From NCBI GenBank assembly GCA_029379385.1, contig CM055607.1:34655235-34719234 (forward strand): a stretch of DNA of 64,000 nt. The letters are read 5' to 3'. The notes beneath the pieces are model-generated. The model searched no databases and was not told the origin of the DNA. It saw nothing but the letters and a program-made list of their open reading frames with translations. The first letter of the stretch is position 1; the number at the start of each line of letters is the position of its first letter. This DNA comes from Quillaja saponaria (lineage: Eukaryota; Streptophyta; Magnoliopsida; Fabales; Quillajaceae). This document shows positions 50,245 to 61,710 of this stretch, in pieces. The translations under genes were made by a program, and so were the position numbers.

Positions 50245-53200
50245 GTTGAAGGACTGGAAGCTCAATTTATAACTCAGAAATGCCCCAAATTGAGGGACCC
50301 AACCATAATTGGTACCTCTCACATACAAATACTGACTCTGAATGCACACTCAAACCAACCCAGAAACATATGGAACGTAACAAGGTTTGAAGACATTGAA
50401 GCCTGACGTAAACCCCACCAAGAGGACAGACCCTATTGATTTGATTTCAAGGGGAAAAAAAAGAGAAGAGAATACTCCTTTTACAGTTATACCATATACC
50501 AATTTACAGAATAAAATCTTTCTTTTAATATACTAAAGTCCTTATCAATAAATTAAAATATTAACATATAAAATTAAACTAATACTGGAGTATCAGTCAA
50601 ACAAATTCTTTAATGACTCCAGGATACAAAATTAGATCTTTTCCCTTTTTTGGTTAGCAGAATAACAACCCAGATTATAATTCCCAAGCTAATAAACAAA
50701 CCCTATTAAACACCAAGTAAAACTTCCCTAAGATTTTGGGAAAGCCATAAAATTCCAAATACAGCTCAAAATTCTCAGCACTAAGTAATCATCCAGAATG
50801 TTCCCAACTAGTTATTGGAAAAGATACAACTTTTTGGGAAAATCTGAGTTCCTCGAAATAACAAAATTTGCTAATCCAAATGCATCAAAAACTGACTAGT
50901 CAGAAACAAATCAGAATAGAAGTTTTCAAAAGTATCTGTAAAGCAACTCGAAGAAAGAGAACTCTAAATTTGGAGTGATGGAGACGACCCAAATGGACGC
51001 AGAAGACGGCGAAAGGCTTGCAGAGTTGCAGTAGACCAAAGTTGTGAAGCAGAGGGAAGACTAAAGCTTAATTTCACTTCTGGGTTTTAACCATGGTTAA
51101 TCGGCGAGGTTTGGTGAACCTTGCACCATTGTCCTTTGACCGTCCATTTTCTTTTCTTTTTCAGTTAATTTTTCCAAGCGTTTCTCAAGTAGTCCCTCCT
51201 ATTTGTTGTGTCTCCAAGAAGAAGTACATTGATTATGTTGTATTTAATATTAATTTTTTTTAAAAAAATAAACAAAGAAAAATCATTTATCAATATTATT
51301 ATTAATACTACTTTTACTTGCACCTCGATTAGAAAATACGTATAAATTTTAATCTCGGTTGTGTTCTCTAAAGAAATTTTTTTAATTATGATATTAATCC
51401 CTTTAAAATTATTAATATTATTATTATTATTCTTAATTAAGTAAGGAGTTTTTATAATGATGTTGTAAAAGTAAAACTAAGTGCAACACCAAGTAATTTG
51501 ACACCAACTTTCATCTTGTAAGAGTGAAGTGCAGGCATCTGCTGAGGATGATTGAATGATTGCCCAATTTGGGTAGGCAGTACAATGTCCCTATTCTCTG
51601 TATTTAGATGAAGAACATTATCTTTTGGCATTTGTATATGTTATGTTATCTCCTAATAAAATTGGGTAAGGGGGGGTTTGGATTTTGTTGTTGTGACTTT
51701 TGTAGGAGCCGTTAGGTATGAATGCATTCACAAATAGGAACACAACAAAATCATATCCATATCATTATGATAACTTGTGTTTGGATGAAGTTCTTTTCAA
51801 TATCAGCTTAGACAAATTAAATTAGGCTTTGAAAATTATGGATTAAGAGATTAATAAAGTCATTGACTTGCACATCATGTTTGGTTTAATATTTTTATTT
51901 TAATTAAAATCAAAATCAAAAGAACAGAAAAGTCTTATTCCCCTTCATTTTTGGAGAGACTTTTGTATCACATTTTGAGTGGTGGTGGCATATCATACTA
52001 GCATTTCAATGATGCAAAGAGTGGTGTCTTTAATGAAGTTGGATATGTTATCTCAAATGATCATTTGAATAATAGTTAAAAGGCAATTGTATAAGAAACA
52101 GATTAATTAGTGGTACTTTTTCATTACAATTTGATGTCATTTCTCATCAACAAGAATCTAAGATAGATTGGTTAGTATATTATAATTGTTTCTTTGTCCC
52201 CAATCCTTTGATTAAGGTAATTAAAATATGTGAATTTCCCTTTTTTTAAGCAATAAAATATCAAAAGTTGGTGTATAGATCAATATTGTATTTCTGTTGA
52301 AGAATAAATATTCATTTTTTTTAAAACCTAATATAAATGTAATATTAAACAAGTTCACAATAGTTTCAGTTTAAATCAGTTAGTTTTTACTTGTGCATTT
52401 AATACATAATTTAAACTGAAATTAAATAATTATACATATGAGATGAGGCATATCAAAACTCAAATATCTAACTAGGATTGGATTGGATTGGACGTAAGAG
52501 ACGGTGTTTATTTTTCAACTTACTTTTGCTGTGGTCATACTGAGGAGGGTAAGGATCATTCCCACACCATCCTATCAATTTCATTTGCACAAAGTTTGGA
52601 TTTTTTTGAGAAGCTAATGACCAAATTAGCTAATTGGGATTAGGATTCCTCAAGGGCCCCACTAACCCCAAACATGGAGCATGGGCTACATCCACGCGGA
52701 CCCTTATTTTACCCAGTATGGGATTCGGCACCATCTACGTGGACCTAAAATCTTCAGGGCATCTTTTTCCTTATGGGCTTGGTACATGTACCATTATTAT
52801 TGGGGAGAGGTATGTGGCCAGTCAGCACAGTTTAATTTCAGGGGAGAAAATTATGAGTTGGTAGGCCCTGAAATAGACCAAAGAGGGTGGGGCCCTGGGG
52901 GCTAGGGCAGGTGGGAGTTCACGTGCATGGTTGAAATTCATGTGACTTCAACAGATTCTTGTAACAAAGTGAGCCTACTGGGCTTGTGATTTGTAATGAC
53001 AAAGCTCTTAGTTTATCGCCACGTGTTGATCACACTACAGAGAATAACTTTGGTGGCATCTGCTGACAAGTAGTGCTTCCTACTTACTACAATGGAGACA
53101 AATTCAGACAATTCAGATACTAAGATTCTCGTAAAATATGTGCAAAATATCATGTAAACCTTTGGAGCTACTATGTCGCATTGAAGTTAGGAGAACAGCT

Positions 53201-55786
53201 TAACCAAATAAAAGTTTACTGCATAATAAGCACCTCATAAGAAGCTCTGCTGGAATATACTTACAACAATAATAAGAATCTCAAATCATTAGGTTGGACT
53301 ACACCAATTCTCATAAAACTAATCGGTATTCGCTACTTAATTATTTTCCTCAATTCATTAATGTCAAGTTTGCATTAGTATCTCTTAAACATTAGAATCT
53401 CTTCAACAGAATCTTAAGTTCTGGCAGTACAGTTTCTTCAATGGTGTTCTGACCTGAATCTGTCATTGGCTGCACTAAGTACTCTTATTTGACTGTAATG
53501 ATCTTATTTTGACTCGAGTAAACTAATACAGTACAAAATGTTAAAGCATATACTTTAGTAGAGGTCATGCACCATAATCTCTAGCTAGGGGCAGCAAAAT
53601 TAAATTATGACTCCAACCATGTTTCTTGAAGATGCTCGGTAAAACTCTATGATGCAGAGGAGAAACTATAAGAAAGGCCAGTATCTGATACATGGGTGTG
53701 AAGAAAAAAGAGGATAATGTTATTAAATCGTGACCTCTCATCGGATGAAAGAGGCAAAACAGACCTGATATAATTTAATGTCCCCCTTGGTCGTGGAGCC
53801 TAATAAGTTGGACCCAAATATGCATCATGCTCTCTCAGTGCTAACAAATCTGCAGTCCATTGTCTCTGCTTCCCTGCAGTCTGCACATGACCACTAGACC
53901 CATGTAACATGCATATACATTTTAAGAATCATAAATCCAAAATCTTAAATACTGCAAGTGGAGAAACACAGAACCAGGGTGTTCAAATAATAAGCATCTC
54001 ACTTTTATTGTTCATCTAGTCTATGGAGCTACTAAGATAAGTTATTATAAGAGTAATGCTAGAGGTATACTCATGTGGTGTACCCATGGGCGTGTTAAAT
54101 GCACGGATTGTAGGTGATTGATTATGCTGCGCAAAGAATCAATCACTAACGTCTTTGCTATAAAGAGAAACTAAAAAGAAAAAATTGGATTTATTCCCTT
54201 TTCCTTATCATAAACAATTCAATAATGCTCCTGCCAAGTTAAACATGAGATTCTATCTCATATGCATTGAAAAACAAAATAATCGTAGCACAACCAGAAA
54301 ACTAGCACCAAGTAAAAATGTTGATCAAGAAAATTTGTGATACCATATCTACACTATATCATGCAAGGATGTTTAGAGTAGCACCTGCCAAATCATTTAA
54401 TTTTATAATGTTTACTTTGCAATAATTGAATTTTTGTGCATGAATATGTGCAGCAAACAATAATAGAAAGCATGCATTAACGAAGAGAGCAGAAGTAGTG
54501 GTCTTATGTTAATAATATGCTCAAAACATATCATTTTTCCAAAGTCTACGAAGGGCCCACCTGTTTCCTTTATATTATCCTGCCCATGATGTTCTGAAGC
54601 TTGGGATTATATAGAGAAAAGATTAACTCAGATGGAAATTGTCAGAAGGGACAACTGGAAAGAAGCAAAAGGCGCGTAGAAGGTAATGTGTCAGTATCAA
54701 TATTTATGATTTCTGAGTGAATTGATATAAATAAAAGGATATTAATAAGTGAACTACAAAATGTGATAGGTAGACTACAAATTAGTTAAAAGATAAAAAA
54801 CATTAAACACCCACTTCTTATTTTTTCATTTACCGATAAAGATGGGGATAGTGCACATAGCACTATCCTAAATAAAATCACATAGAATCTTAATAGGGCT
54901 GATTCTCAGTCAGACTATATTGTTCTTAAACTAAGCCTCAGAATTTCTCCAACTCACTCATGCGAAATATAATCAAGCAAGATTAACAAGAATAACAAAT
55001 TTTGGATTTGCTACAGCCATGTTCCTCTTGTTGCGTGTTTTTGGACTTATGAAAGTAACTCTTCATTCTAGAAATGTTTTATATCAGTTGCAGTTCAGTG
55101 TACATATTATTACAGCTTTACTTAATGAAATCACTCATTCAGGTATGGCATATAATCCACCAGCCACCCGTTCGATTAGCTGCATTGCTATTATAATTTG
55201 ACATTATGGTCTGACCTCGATAAGATGCAAGTTGGTAGAGCAGATGATATGCTAGAGTAATATAGTGGTGCAACTTGATTAGATGATGTAAAGGCAGGTC
55301 AGAGACACAAATAAAAAAGCATCAAATCCGAGACTGCTCTAGATTGGCTATTGCAACTTGCTGTAAAAGCATATCTACCATGAATGGGGCAGAAGTGCTT
55401 CAAGCTAGATTATATGTAAATATATTATATATGCATAAGGATATAAACTCCATGCCTTTTACAACTGATGATTTGTCTTCACAAGTCTCAGCATTATAGT
55501 ATCATGGAACAATATTGACCTCCTGTCCTCTGCATTTTCTTCCAAATAATAGGCAAAAGTTACTAGCATTGTAACTCTAACTCCCTGGCATCATCTGGAA
55601 AGGTTAACAAGGAAAGGCAAATGAACCAGAGAAAAGAACAAGAACAATCATCACTTGTATTACAGTGCAGTTGCAACAACTGAAGATTCTTTAAACGCCA
55701 TTAAAATCTGGATCCAACAGTAACAATGTTCTTGTGCCACAGAAACCTAAAAATGAGAATTCTACAAGTGATGCAGGACAAATAAT
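50245..55786. other. PIF3-like 5' flank and gene-free DNA
   Basis: PIF3-like leader and promoter (to about 51100; a less AT-rich block at 50940–51060 may be an untranslated exon). Then AT-rich DNA. Frames at 52634–52905 have no family features. Two small − strand coding-like segments at 54599–54561 and 53873–53800 join in frame through plausible splice sites, but the peptide (…EHHGQDNIKETGKQRQW…) is not recognised. Confidence 0.45.
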
Positions 55787-58150
55787 GTACTATGGTTTGT
55801 ACTATTACCCAATATGAGCTGGCGCCATTTTATGTCTACATTTTCTAGGAAAAGAGATCTATTTTATGTTAGCATTTCCTATTACCTTGAGTTTCTGATT
55901 TCTCTTAACTAATTCAGTTTTCATCAGTGAGGAGAAAACAAAAACTTCGTGAGCACTCTTAGGGTACTATGGATAACAAAGTGTCTTGTTAAGGGTATTT
56001 CATGTTCCTTTGTCCGCTACAGCCACAAGGCATTTGCAAGTTTTTGTTGAAGTACACCAAAATGCTATGCATTAAATATGTGGCAATGCAATTTCATATC
56101 TCAGCTAAGCTGATGATTTCCTTAAAGGAGATATGCACCAATTCCAAGTGTATAATTAACCAAACTTAGTTCTGACACGAAAAATAAAATATTAAGCTGT
56201 AAATCACCAACAGAGTAAAGTAAGAGCAGATAGTTGCAAGCAAACACTAACAAAATTTAATGTGAATAAGTTCCTTACCTGAACATTATCACTCCTTCAA
56301 TTTCTCCTTGAAGTTACAAGCACTTGTAATTATGGGTCACGTATACCAAAGAATTCGATACTCAAATAGTATTCCAACAAAATAGAACTGAGTAGAAGAA
56401 AAATGGCAATTAACAAACCATTGCTTACAAAATAGTCCTTGTATCTTAACTAGGGAACCATAATCTAGAATGGTGCACAAACTCCAAAACTAAGAACCAT
56501 GGACATATGGGCTCAGAAAGGAAATATTATGTTGCAAAGCTTGAACCCTTTTGTGGTCTAATTTAGAAAACAAGGCCAAAACTGACCCTGTTAATAGATA
56601 TGCATAGGTAAATGCATCATGCTTAAGTTGCACATGATCATAATTTAAAGCTCCAAATATACCAAAATGAGCTTGAACAAGTAGTATTACATATAGAAGG
56701 CCTCCTCAGGCTTCAATCAAAACAACCAGGGGATCCTGATCATGTATCAAAACTCCCCCGGTCAATGCAGCAAGACAATCAGAAGCACGAAGGATAGAGG
56801 AGTATGAAGCCTCGTGCAGTAATATACCTAATCTATCTTAACTCGAAAATAATTGCAAGCTTCATCAAAATTGTCATTATCAACACATCCCATAATAATC
56901 ACGTTCCAGGTAACAATATCTCTATCTGCTATATAGTATTGAACAACTTAAATGCACCATCCAACAACCCACATTTACGATACTTGTCCATCAATGAGTT
57001 CTTAACATAAGACAACATTATCACACCGTGCTTAACAATGATTCCATGGACTTGTTTCCAAATTTGAAATCAACCATATTAGCACAAGCACTCAGCACAC
57101 TTGAAAAACTCACTTGATCTGGACCAAGCAAAGTGTCCCTAAGAATCTATCTCTCTCAAAACTCCTACTGCCAGCAATCATTGAATACAAAGAAACAAGG
57201 CTTTTTCAGGCATTTTATCAAACAACCTCTCTACTGAACTAATGTCCAAACACTTAACGTACATGTCACCCAATGCACTATCTACAAAGACATCAGTTTC
57301 ATCCCATGCTTCCAAGTTAAACCATGCATTTGCACACCATGAGTAGCAACCATGGCATCCACAGAAGCTGGTAAAAACGCTAAGAAAATAAATGGGTTTG
57401 GATAGATACAGCTAAATCTCATTCAGATAAAATATGTCAAGGCTTGAAAGGTCCTCACGCTAGACTGCAAGACAGCGACAGTGGGCTAGGATTAATGTCG
57501 TGTCGCCGAGAGAAAGTCCATTCAAGCCATAGACAGCAGACTCTAGCGGGTGGAGTTGAAAACAAATATCGGGCTTATGGGTTATAATATCAGACCCCAA
57601 TAAAAGGGATTACAACTGGGCTGAACTGCTCAAATACATCAGAATATTTGTTGGGCTGTTAATGCAAACCCAGATAACCAGTCCTACAGCTGAATTTGTG
57701 GCAATGGCAATATTGTAAAATTAGGAAACAAATAAAGGAATAAGATTTTTGGTAAAGAAGCGATGATATGAAGAAATTTCACAAAACTAAGGTGAAATCC
57801 TAAGAATTTTTTCTTTTGTGAAAAATAAAATAAAATTGTAATCTATAAATATCATTTGCAATGTCCTTAAAGGCATAAATTGTGAGTTAATATGTTGATG
57901 TATTATGAAATTTTAATAATATAATTAGTTAAAATTGTAATCAATTACTATAAAAATATTACAACACATAAATTGACAGAATTACTAATTATTTATTATA
58001 AAAAAATTTCCTAGTTCATAAACTCTACGTGTTACTATCACATAAATCTTTATCTACTGTCAATTTAATATAAAATAATTTCTAATAAATAAATTGTCAG
58101 CCATTGCCAATATATCAAAAAATATTTTTGAACACAAATTATAAAAATTA
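55787..58150. repeat. Segmental duplication, copy A
   Basis: Begins at gtactatggtt and matches the block from 61711 onward in the same orientation, about 95% identical by eye. The shift is 5923–5929 bases at the left and 5850 after position 57139, because copy B lacks 79 bases. The match still holds at 58130, where copy B reaches the window end. It includes the PPR pseudogene and the start of the 47-bp array. Confidence 0.92.
56840..57375 (-). pseudogene. Degenerate PPR protein fragment, copy A
   Basis: Read on the − strand, segments in different frames resemble a PLS-class pentatricopeptide protein: THGVQMHGLTWKHGM, VDSALGDMYVKC, VERLFDKMPEK, VSFSSVLSACANMVDF, then GIIVKHG and CGLFEGALKLF. 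At least three frame changes are needed (after WKHGM, after MPEK, and at the GNKS/GKQV point), and stops interrupt the rest. PPR proteins bind organellar RNA, but this copy cannot encode one. Confidence 0.78.
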
Positions 58151-59035
58151 ATGCCGATTTACTATAAAATGATTGCTAATACATACATTATTAATGTTAC
58201 TGTCATTTACAACAATGAAATAGTTTTTAACATAATTTGATCAAGTTACCCGGTTTATAATAAAATGATTTTTAAAAAATAAATCGTCAAAGTTATTACC
58301 TATCTATAATTAAATATTTTCTAACACATAAATTACCATAACTAACGCCAATTTACTATGAAAAATTTGCTAACACTAAAATTATCGCCTATTTACATAA
58401 AATATTTTTTAACACATAAATTTTTAAATTTAATTTCAATTTATCATAAACTATGTTTGAAGAAATAAGTTACCATAAGTAATGCCAATTTATTATGAAA
58501 TATTTGCTAATACATAATTTGTCAGTGTTACTATTCATTTTCATATTTTTCAGCTCATAAATTGCCAAAGTTAAAGCCGACTTACGTAAAATAATTTCTA
58601 AATCATAAACTGCCAAACTTATTGCTGATTTGTTGTAAAATATTTTCTATCTAATAAATGATCAAAATTAATGCTAGTAAAAAATATTTGCTAACACATA
58701 AATTATTTATCTTACAGCCAATTTACAATGAAATGGTTTGTAAAACCGAGTTAAATGCCGATGTTTCATAAATTTTCTAATACATAAATTACTAGAATTA
58801 ATGCTGATTTACTATAAAATATTTGGTCATGCTAATTTATAATGTAATAGTTTTTAATCTATAAATTGTCAAAATTCTAACGCATAAATCATTAAAATTA
58901 TTGCTAATTTATCATAAAATATTTTTTTAACACAAAATTATCCTAATTAATGCCTATTTAATTTCTTCCATTTAAAATGAACAGATAAATAAATAAATAA
59001 AAATTTTAACACATAAATTATCAAAAAATGTGCTA
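57960..59035. repeat. Diverged AT-rich tandem array, period about 47 bp, about 21–23 copies
   Basis: The module is approximately aacacataaattgtcaaa followed by attaatgccaatttactataaaatatttgct. Starts of the acataaat word fall at intervals mostly of 42–50 bases (for example near 58277, 58322, 58372, 58420, 58465, 58508, 58552 and 58602). Copies are strongly diverged, so the array is old. No coding. The same array restarts at the end of copy B. Confidence 0.85.
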
Positions 59036-59169
59036 ATTTTCTTTAGTTTGAGTTTGGTCTGGTTTTTGAGTGTTAGTTTAAATTCGAAATTATTCAAAAG
59101 AAAAATGAAAATAATTGTATATCTGGCACGCGTTAGAGGACGGTCATTACTTGAGAAGAACGGTTGCAG

Positions 59170-59175
59170 CACGTG
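59170..59175 (+). promoter_or_regulatory. G-box (CACGTG), distal, RCI2 promoter
   Basis: Palindromic CACGTG about 500 bases upstream of the RCI2 ATG. G-boxes are targets of bZIP (ABA response) and bHLH factors. Function inferred from context. Confidence 0.45.
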
Positions 59176-59276
59176 GACACGTTAGCCTGAATCCCCGCCG
59201 TTGTTTCAGAAAACTCGCGGCAACCTACGAGCCGTCAGATCTCTTTCACAGTCTGGTCGAATTGATTCATAATAAT

Positions 59277-59282
59277 GTCGGT
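59277..59282 (-). promoter_or_regulatory. DRE/CRT core (ACCGAC on − strand)
   Basis: GTCGGT on the + strand, which is ACCGAC on the other. CBF/DREB factors bind this core in cold- and drought-responsive promoters. Confidence 0.5.
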
Positions 59283-59337
59283 CAGTTGAAAAGAAAAATA
59301 TCTTAGCGGAAAAAAAATAAGCCAATGAGGCAGCTTA

Positions 59338-59343
59338 CACGTG
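59338..59343 (+). promoter_or_regulatory. G-box / ABRE-like (ACACGTGCC)
   Basis: CACGTG in an ABRE-like context, 9 bases before the second DRE core. ABRE and DRE pairing is common in osmotic-stress promoters. Confidence 0.55.
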
Positions 59344-59351
59344 CCACGTTC

Positions 59352-59357
59352 ACCGAC
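59352..59357 (+). promoter_or_regulatory. DRE/CRT core (ACCGAC)
   Basis: ACCGAC next to the G-box at 59338. Consistent with the cold and dehydration induction known for RCI2 genes. Confidence 0.55.
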
Positions 59358-59492
59358 TCAATCTTCAAGCAGTCCCTGATTCTCAGAATCAGACACCATC
59401 AAAAGTTAGAATTATATTTACATTTTTATTTTCTTATATTTAATCAGATAATTGAAGAAGTTAAGGTTTTACTCTATGTAATGAATAGCTGC

Positions 59493-59498
59493 CACGTG
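59493..59498 (+). promoter_or_regulatory. Proximal G-box / ABRE (GCCACGTGGA)
   Basis: CACGTG with ABRE-like flanks, about 50 bases upstream of the TATA box. Confidence 0.6.
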
Positions 59499-59545
59499 GA
59501 AAATGGGATTGGATGTGTTTGGGTGTACGGGTATACCAATTGGCT

Positions 59546-59553
59546 TATAAATA
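59546..59553 (+). promoter_or_regulatory. TATA box of RCI2
   Basis: TATAAATA, 124 bases before the ATG. This predicts a transcript start near 59580 and a leader of about 100 bases. A CCAAT lies 11 bases upstream. Confidence 0.7.
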
Positions 59554-59676
59554 ACCCATCATCCCAATCCTTGTTTCTCATCTCAGTTTCACACTCGTAC
59601 TAGCAGTTTACGTAATTTGTGGATCAATTCTCTTAAACTTTCCTGGAAATTTTCACTTTCTATTCCGACAGAAAAA

Positions 59677-59847
59677 ATGAAAGGGGGCACAGCTGACTGC
59701 TTAGACATCGTCCTTGCAATTATTCTGCCGCCTCTTGGTGTTTTCCTTAAGTTTGGTTGCGAGGTAGAGTTCTGGATCTGTTTGTTGCTAACTCTTTTGG
59801 GTTATCTTCCTGGGATTATCTATGCTGTCTATGCCATCACCAAGTGA
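59677..59847 (+). CDS. RCI2: RCI2/LTI6/PMP3 small membrane proteolipid, 56 aa
   Basis: Two-helix plasma-membrane peptide that limits cation leak and membrane depolarisation under cold and salt stress; related to yeast Pmp3. The sequence MKGGTADCLDIVLAIILPPL starts the first helix, followed by GVFLKFGCEVEFWICLLLT and LLGYLPGIIYAVYAITK. All PMP3 signatures (PPLGVF, FGC, EFW, LGYLPGIIYA) are present, and the length is normal (52–60 aa). The ATG at 59677 is chosen over the in-frame ATG at 59617 because family members begin a few residues before the first helix. The upstream region carries two DRE cores and three G-boxes, which fits stress induction. It sits inside the 5.9-kb duplicated unit. Confidence 0.96.
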   Translation: MKGGTADCLDIVLAIILPPLGVFLKFGCEVEFWICLLLTLLGYLPGIIYAVYAITK

Positions 59848-59858
59848 TCCATTTTTTT

Positions 59859-60150
59859 GTAAGTAAAATAATTTCCATTTCTCATGCTTTCATTTTTATT
59901 TTTTATTATTGATTCTCAATTAATTCCAAAATCTCTTGAACCTTTTTCTAATATATAAAAATTCTTTTAATTTTATATTCTTGGACTTGATATTTTTGGT
60001 ATAAATTTTTTGGTAAAGCTAGTTGAGTAAAGAAGAATTTAATATAATATGCTCATATTCTTACTGTGATTAATTATTCTTATTCTTTAACCGGCCATTG
60101 TTTGACCATAGATTAAGTTTAACACTTTTTTTTGTTTTTGCTTTGGACAG
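59859..60150 (+). other. Probable intron in the RCI2 3' UTR
   Basis: A strong donor (GTAAGTAAAA at 59859) sits 12 bases after the stop, and a good acceptor (T-rich tract then TTGGACAG) ends at 60150. The first 12 bases after the stop plus the sequence from 60151 would form the 3' UTR. The stop is so close to the donor that nonsense decay is not expected. Confidence 0.55.
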
Positions 60151-60827
60151 GTGGACAATGATCAATTGTCAGGGATATTATGTGATCGACATTACTGATT
60201 TCATGTAATCATGTTTATGCTTAAGAAAAACAAAACTGCTGTGTTTGCTTTGATTCTGTTTCGTTCAGTGTAAGAATGGTAGTGATCCTTTTCAGGTTAT
60301 TTGTAATATAATTACCCTTCCTTCCCCTTCTGTTTTTATCTATTTGTAAAGTTTGATTATAAACCATTTTGGATTTATACAAAAAACAAGCTATTGGCTA
60401 TCAATAAGCATCCCAAGATTGTTGTGATATTTGATAATAAAAAATAATGATATATTTATGAGAGAAATTATATGAATTCTATTTTAATGGCTTCTATCTT
60501 AAGCAACACAAGGAAGTCATTTTTGGATTTTAAGAAGAATCCAATGCTTATTCCATCAGTGTTAAATCCAACCAATAATATCAGCAATATCCAAGGGACA
60601 GTCACGTCATTCAAGTTTTAATATATCACCATTGCAATATCTACTTCCAGGCTAATTTAAGTACAATTTGTATATTATCACTGTTGTTATGCTGACATAT
60701 AGAAACTCATCAAAGGAACACCTAAAGTTGGACATTCAACAATAGGACCAATTTATTATAAATAGAATTAGTAAAAAAAAAAAAAAAAAAAGCTGAAGAC
60801 TTACAAGTATAAAAAAAGTGACTGACT
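60151..60827. other. RCI2 3' end and gene-free DNA
   Basis: RCI2 3' UTR (probably to about 60330), then AT-rich DNA with an A-run at about 60773–60791. No gene seen. Confidence 0.5.
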
Positions 60828-60944
60828 TAATGGGCAGTCATCACCAGGAAGTTTACAGTCAAGACAACATCCATCAAATGCCATCCTGCAAATCCCGCAT
60901 GTTTCAGCCTGTGCATTCCACGTCCACGAAGCAACAGCATGCCA
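60828..60944 (-). pseudogene. APC11 (anaphase-promoting complex RING subunit) exon remnant
   Basis: A 39-codon − strand segment reads WHAVASWTWNAQAETCGICR, then MAFDGCCLDCKLPGDDCPL. This is nearly the N-terminal half of APC11, including the CxxC and later Cys zinc ligands. Two codons upstream in this frame is TGA where MKVKIL should be, with no acceptor in between. To the left a possible donor (A|GTCAGT) follows CPL, but the second half of the RING was not found down to 59850. I call it a broken fragment. A gene with an unusual first exon is possible but less likely. Confidence 0.65.
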
Positions 60945-61710
60945 TAGTCACACAAAGGATAAGACTGTAAGAGGAAGATTCCCCAAACATCAGAAACAAC
61001 AACATAACAAAACTTTCAACCAACATAAATACCTCGATTACATGTCTAATTGTCCAACAAAACTTCATATCTGAATTATAACAGATATTCAAGTGACAAA
61101 GAAAACTTACTGTGTTTGAAATTCAGCAGATATTCAGATAGAGAACTGTGTCAAGAGAAAACAGTTTCTGCAAAAAGCTCCGCATATAATCACTAAAAGG
61201 AATAGAATGGACACATTACACGTCAAACAACACGACAATGTCATGGTGATACAAAAAAGAAAACCTAATTTGGGCATAGCACAGAATCAAACATGAAGAT
61301 ACATACCATAACTAAAATTGATTCTTCCAAGCCAAGATTTCCCTTCCCTGAATACTAGGACATACATGCAATCACAACATTAGACCAACATAAGTGTTCC
61401 TTAATGCCTTAGTGGTGTTTACCCAGAAGGAGGTTTGTCCTTCCAATTTAGATGGATATATTTAAACTATGTAATATACTAGCACAACCACCAAAGCCAG
61501 CTACAAACTAAGTGCTTCAGATATCCAGAAAGGAGATGCATATTTTTAAATAGGTGAATAACTATCATTGATCGAACTAAACATTGCTTCAGAATGTAAC
61601 AATTATACCTAAAAGTAGGTTATTCGTAAAACTCATATGGGATATGTTCAAATTTCACCTCGACAACGAAAATAAAACTATGGCATGCGAGTATCACTCA
61701 GAACATCTGG
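60945..61710. other. Gene-free interval before the second duplication copy
   Basis: No gene recognised. Read on the − strand, a donor-like ACA|GTAAGT at about 61113 might belong to the ancestral APC11 locus leader. The junction with the duplicated block is at about 61711. Confidence 0.4.

Noticed and set aside
54050..54130. Possible second Mutator-type end (gagtaatgctagaggtatac)
   Set aside because: No matching inverted end or target duplication found nearby.
59115..59306. 63-codon frame upstream of RCI2 with a non-low-complexity translation
   Set aside because: Lies in the promoter among G-boxes and DREs; no similarity recognised and no splice partner.
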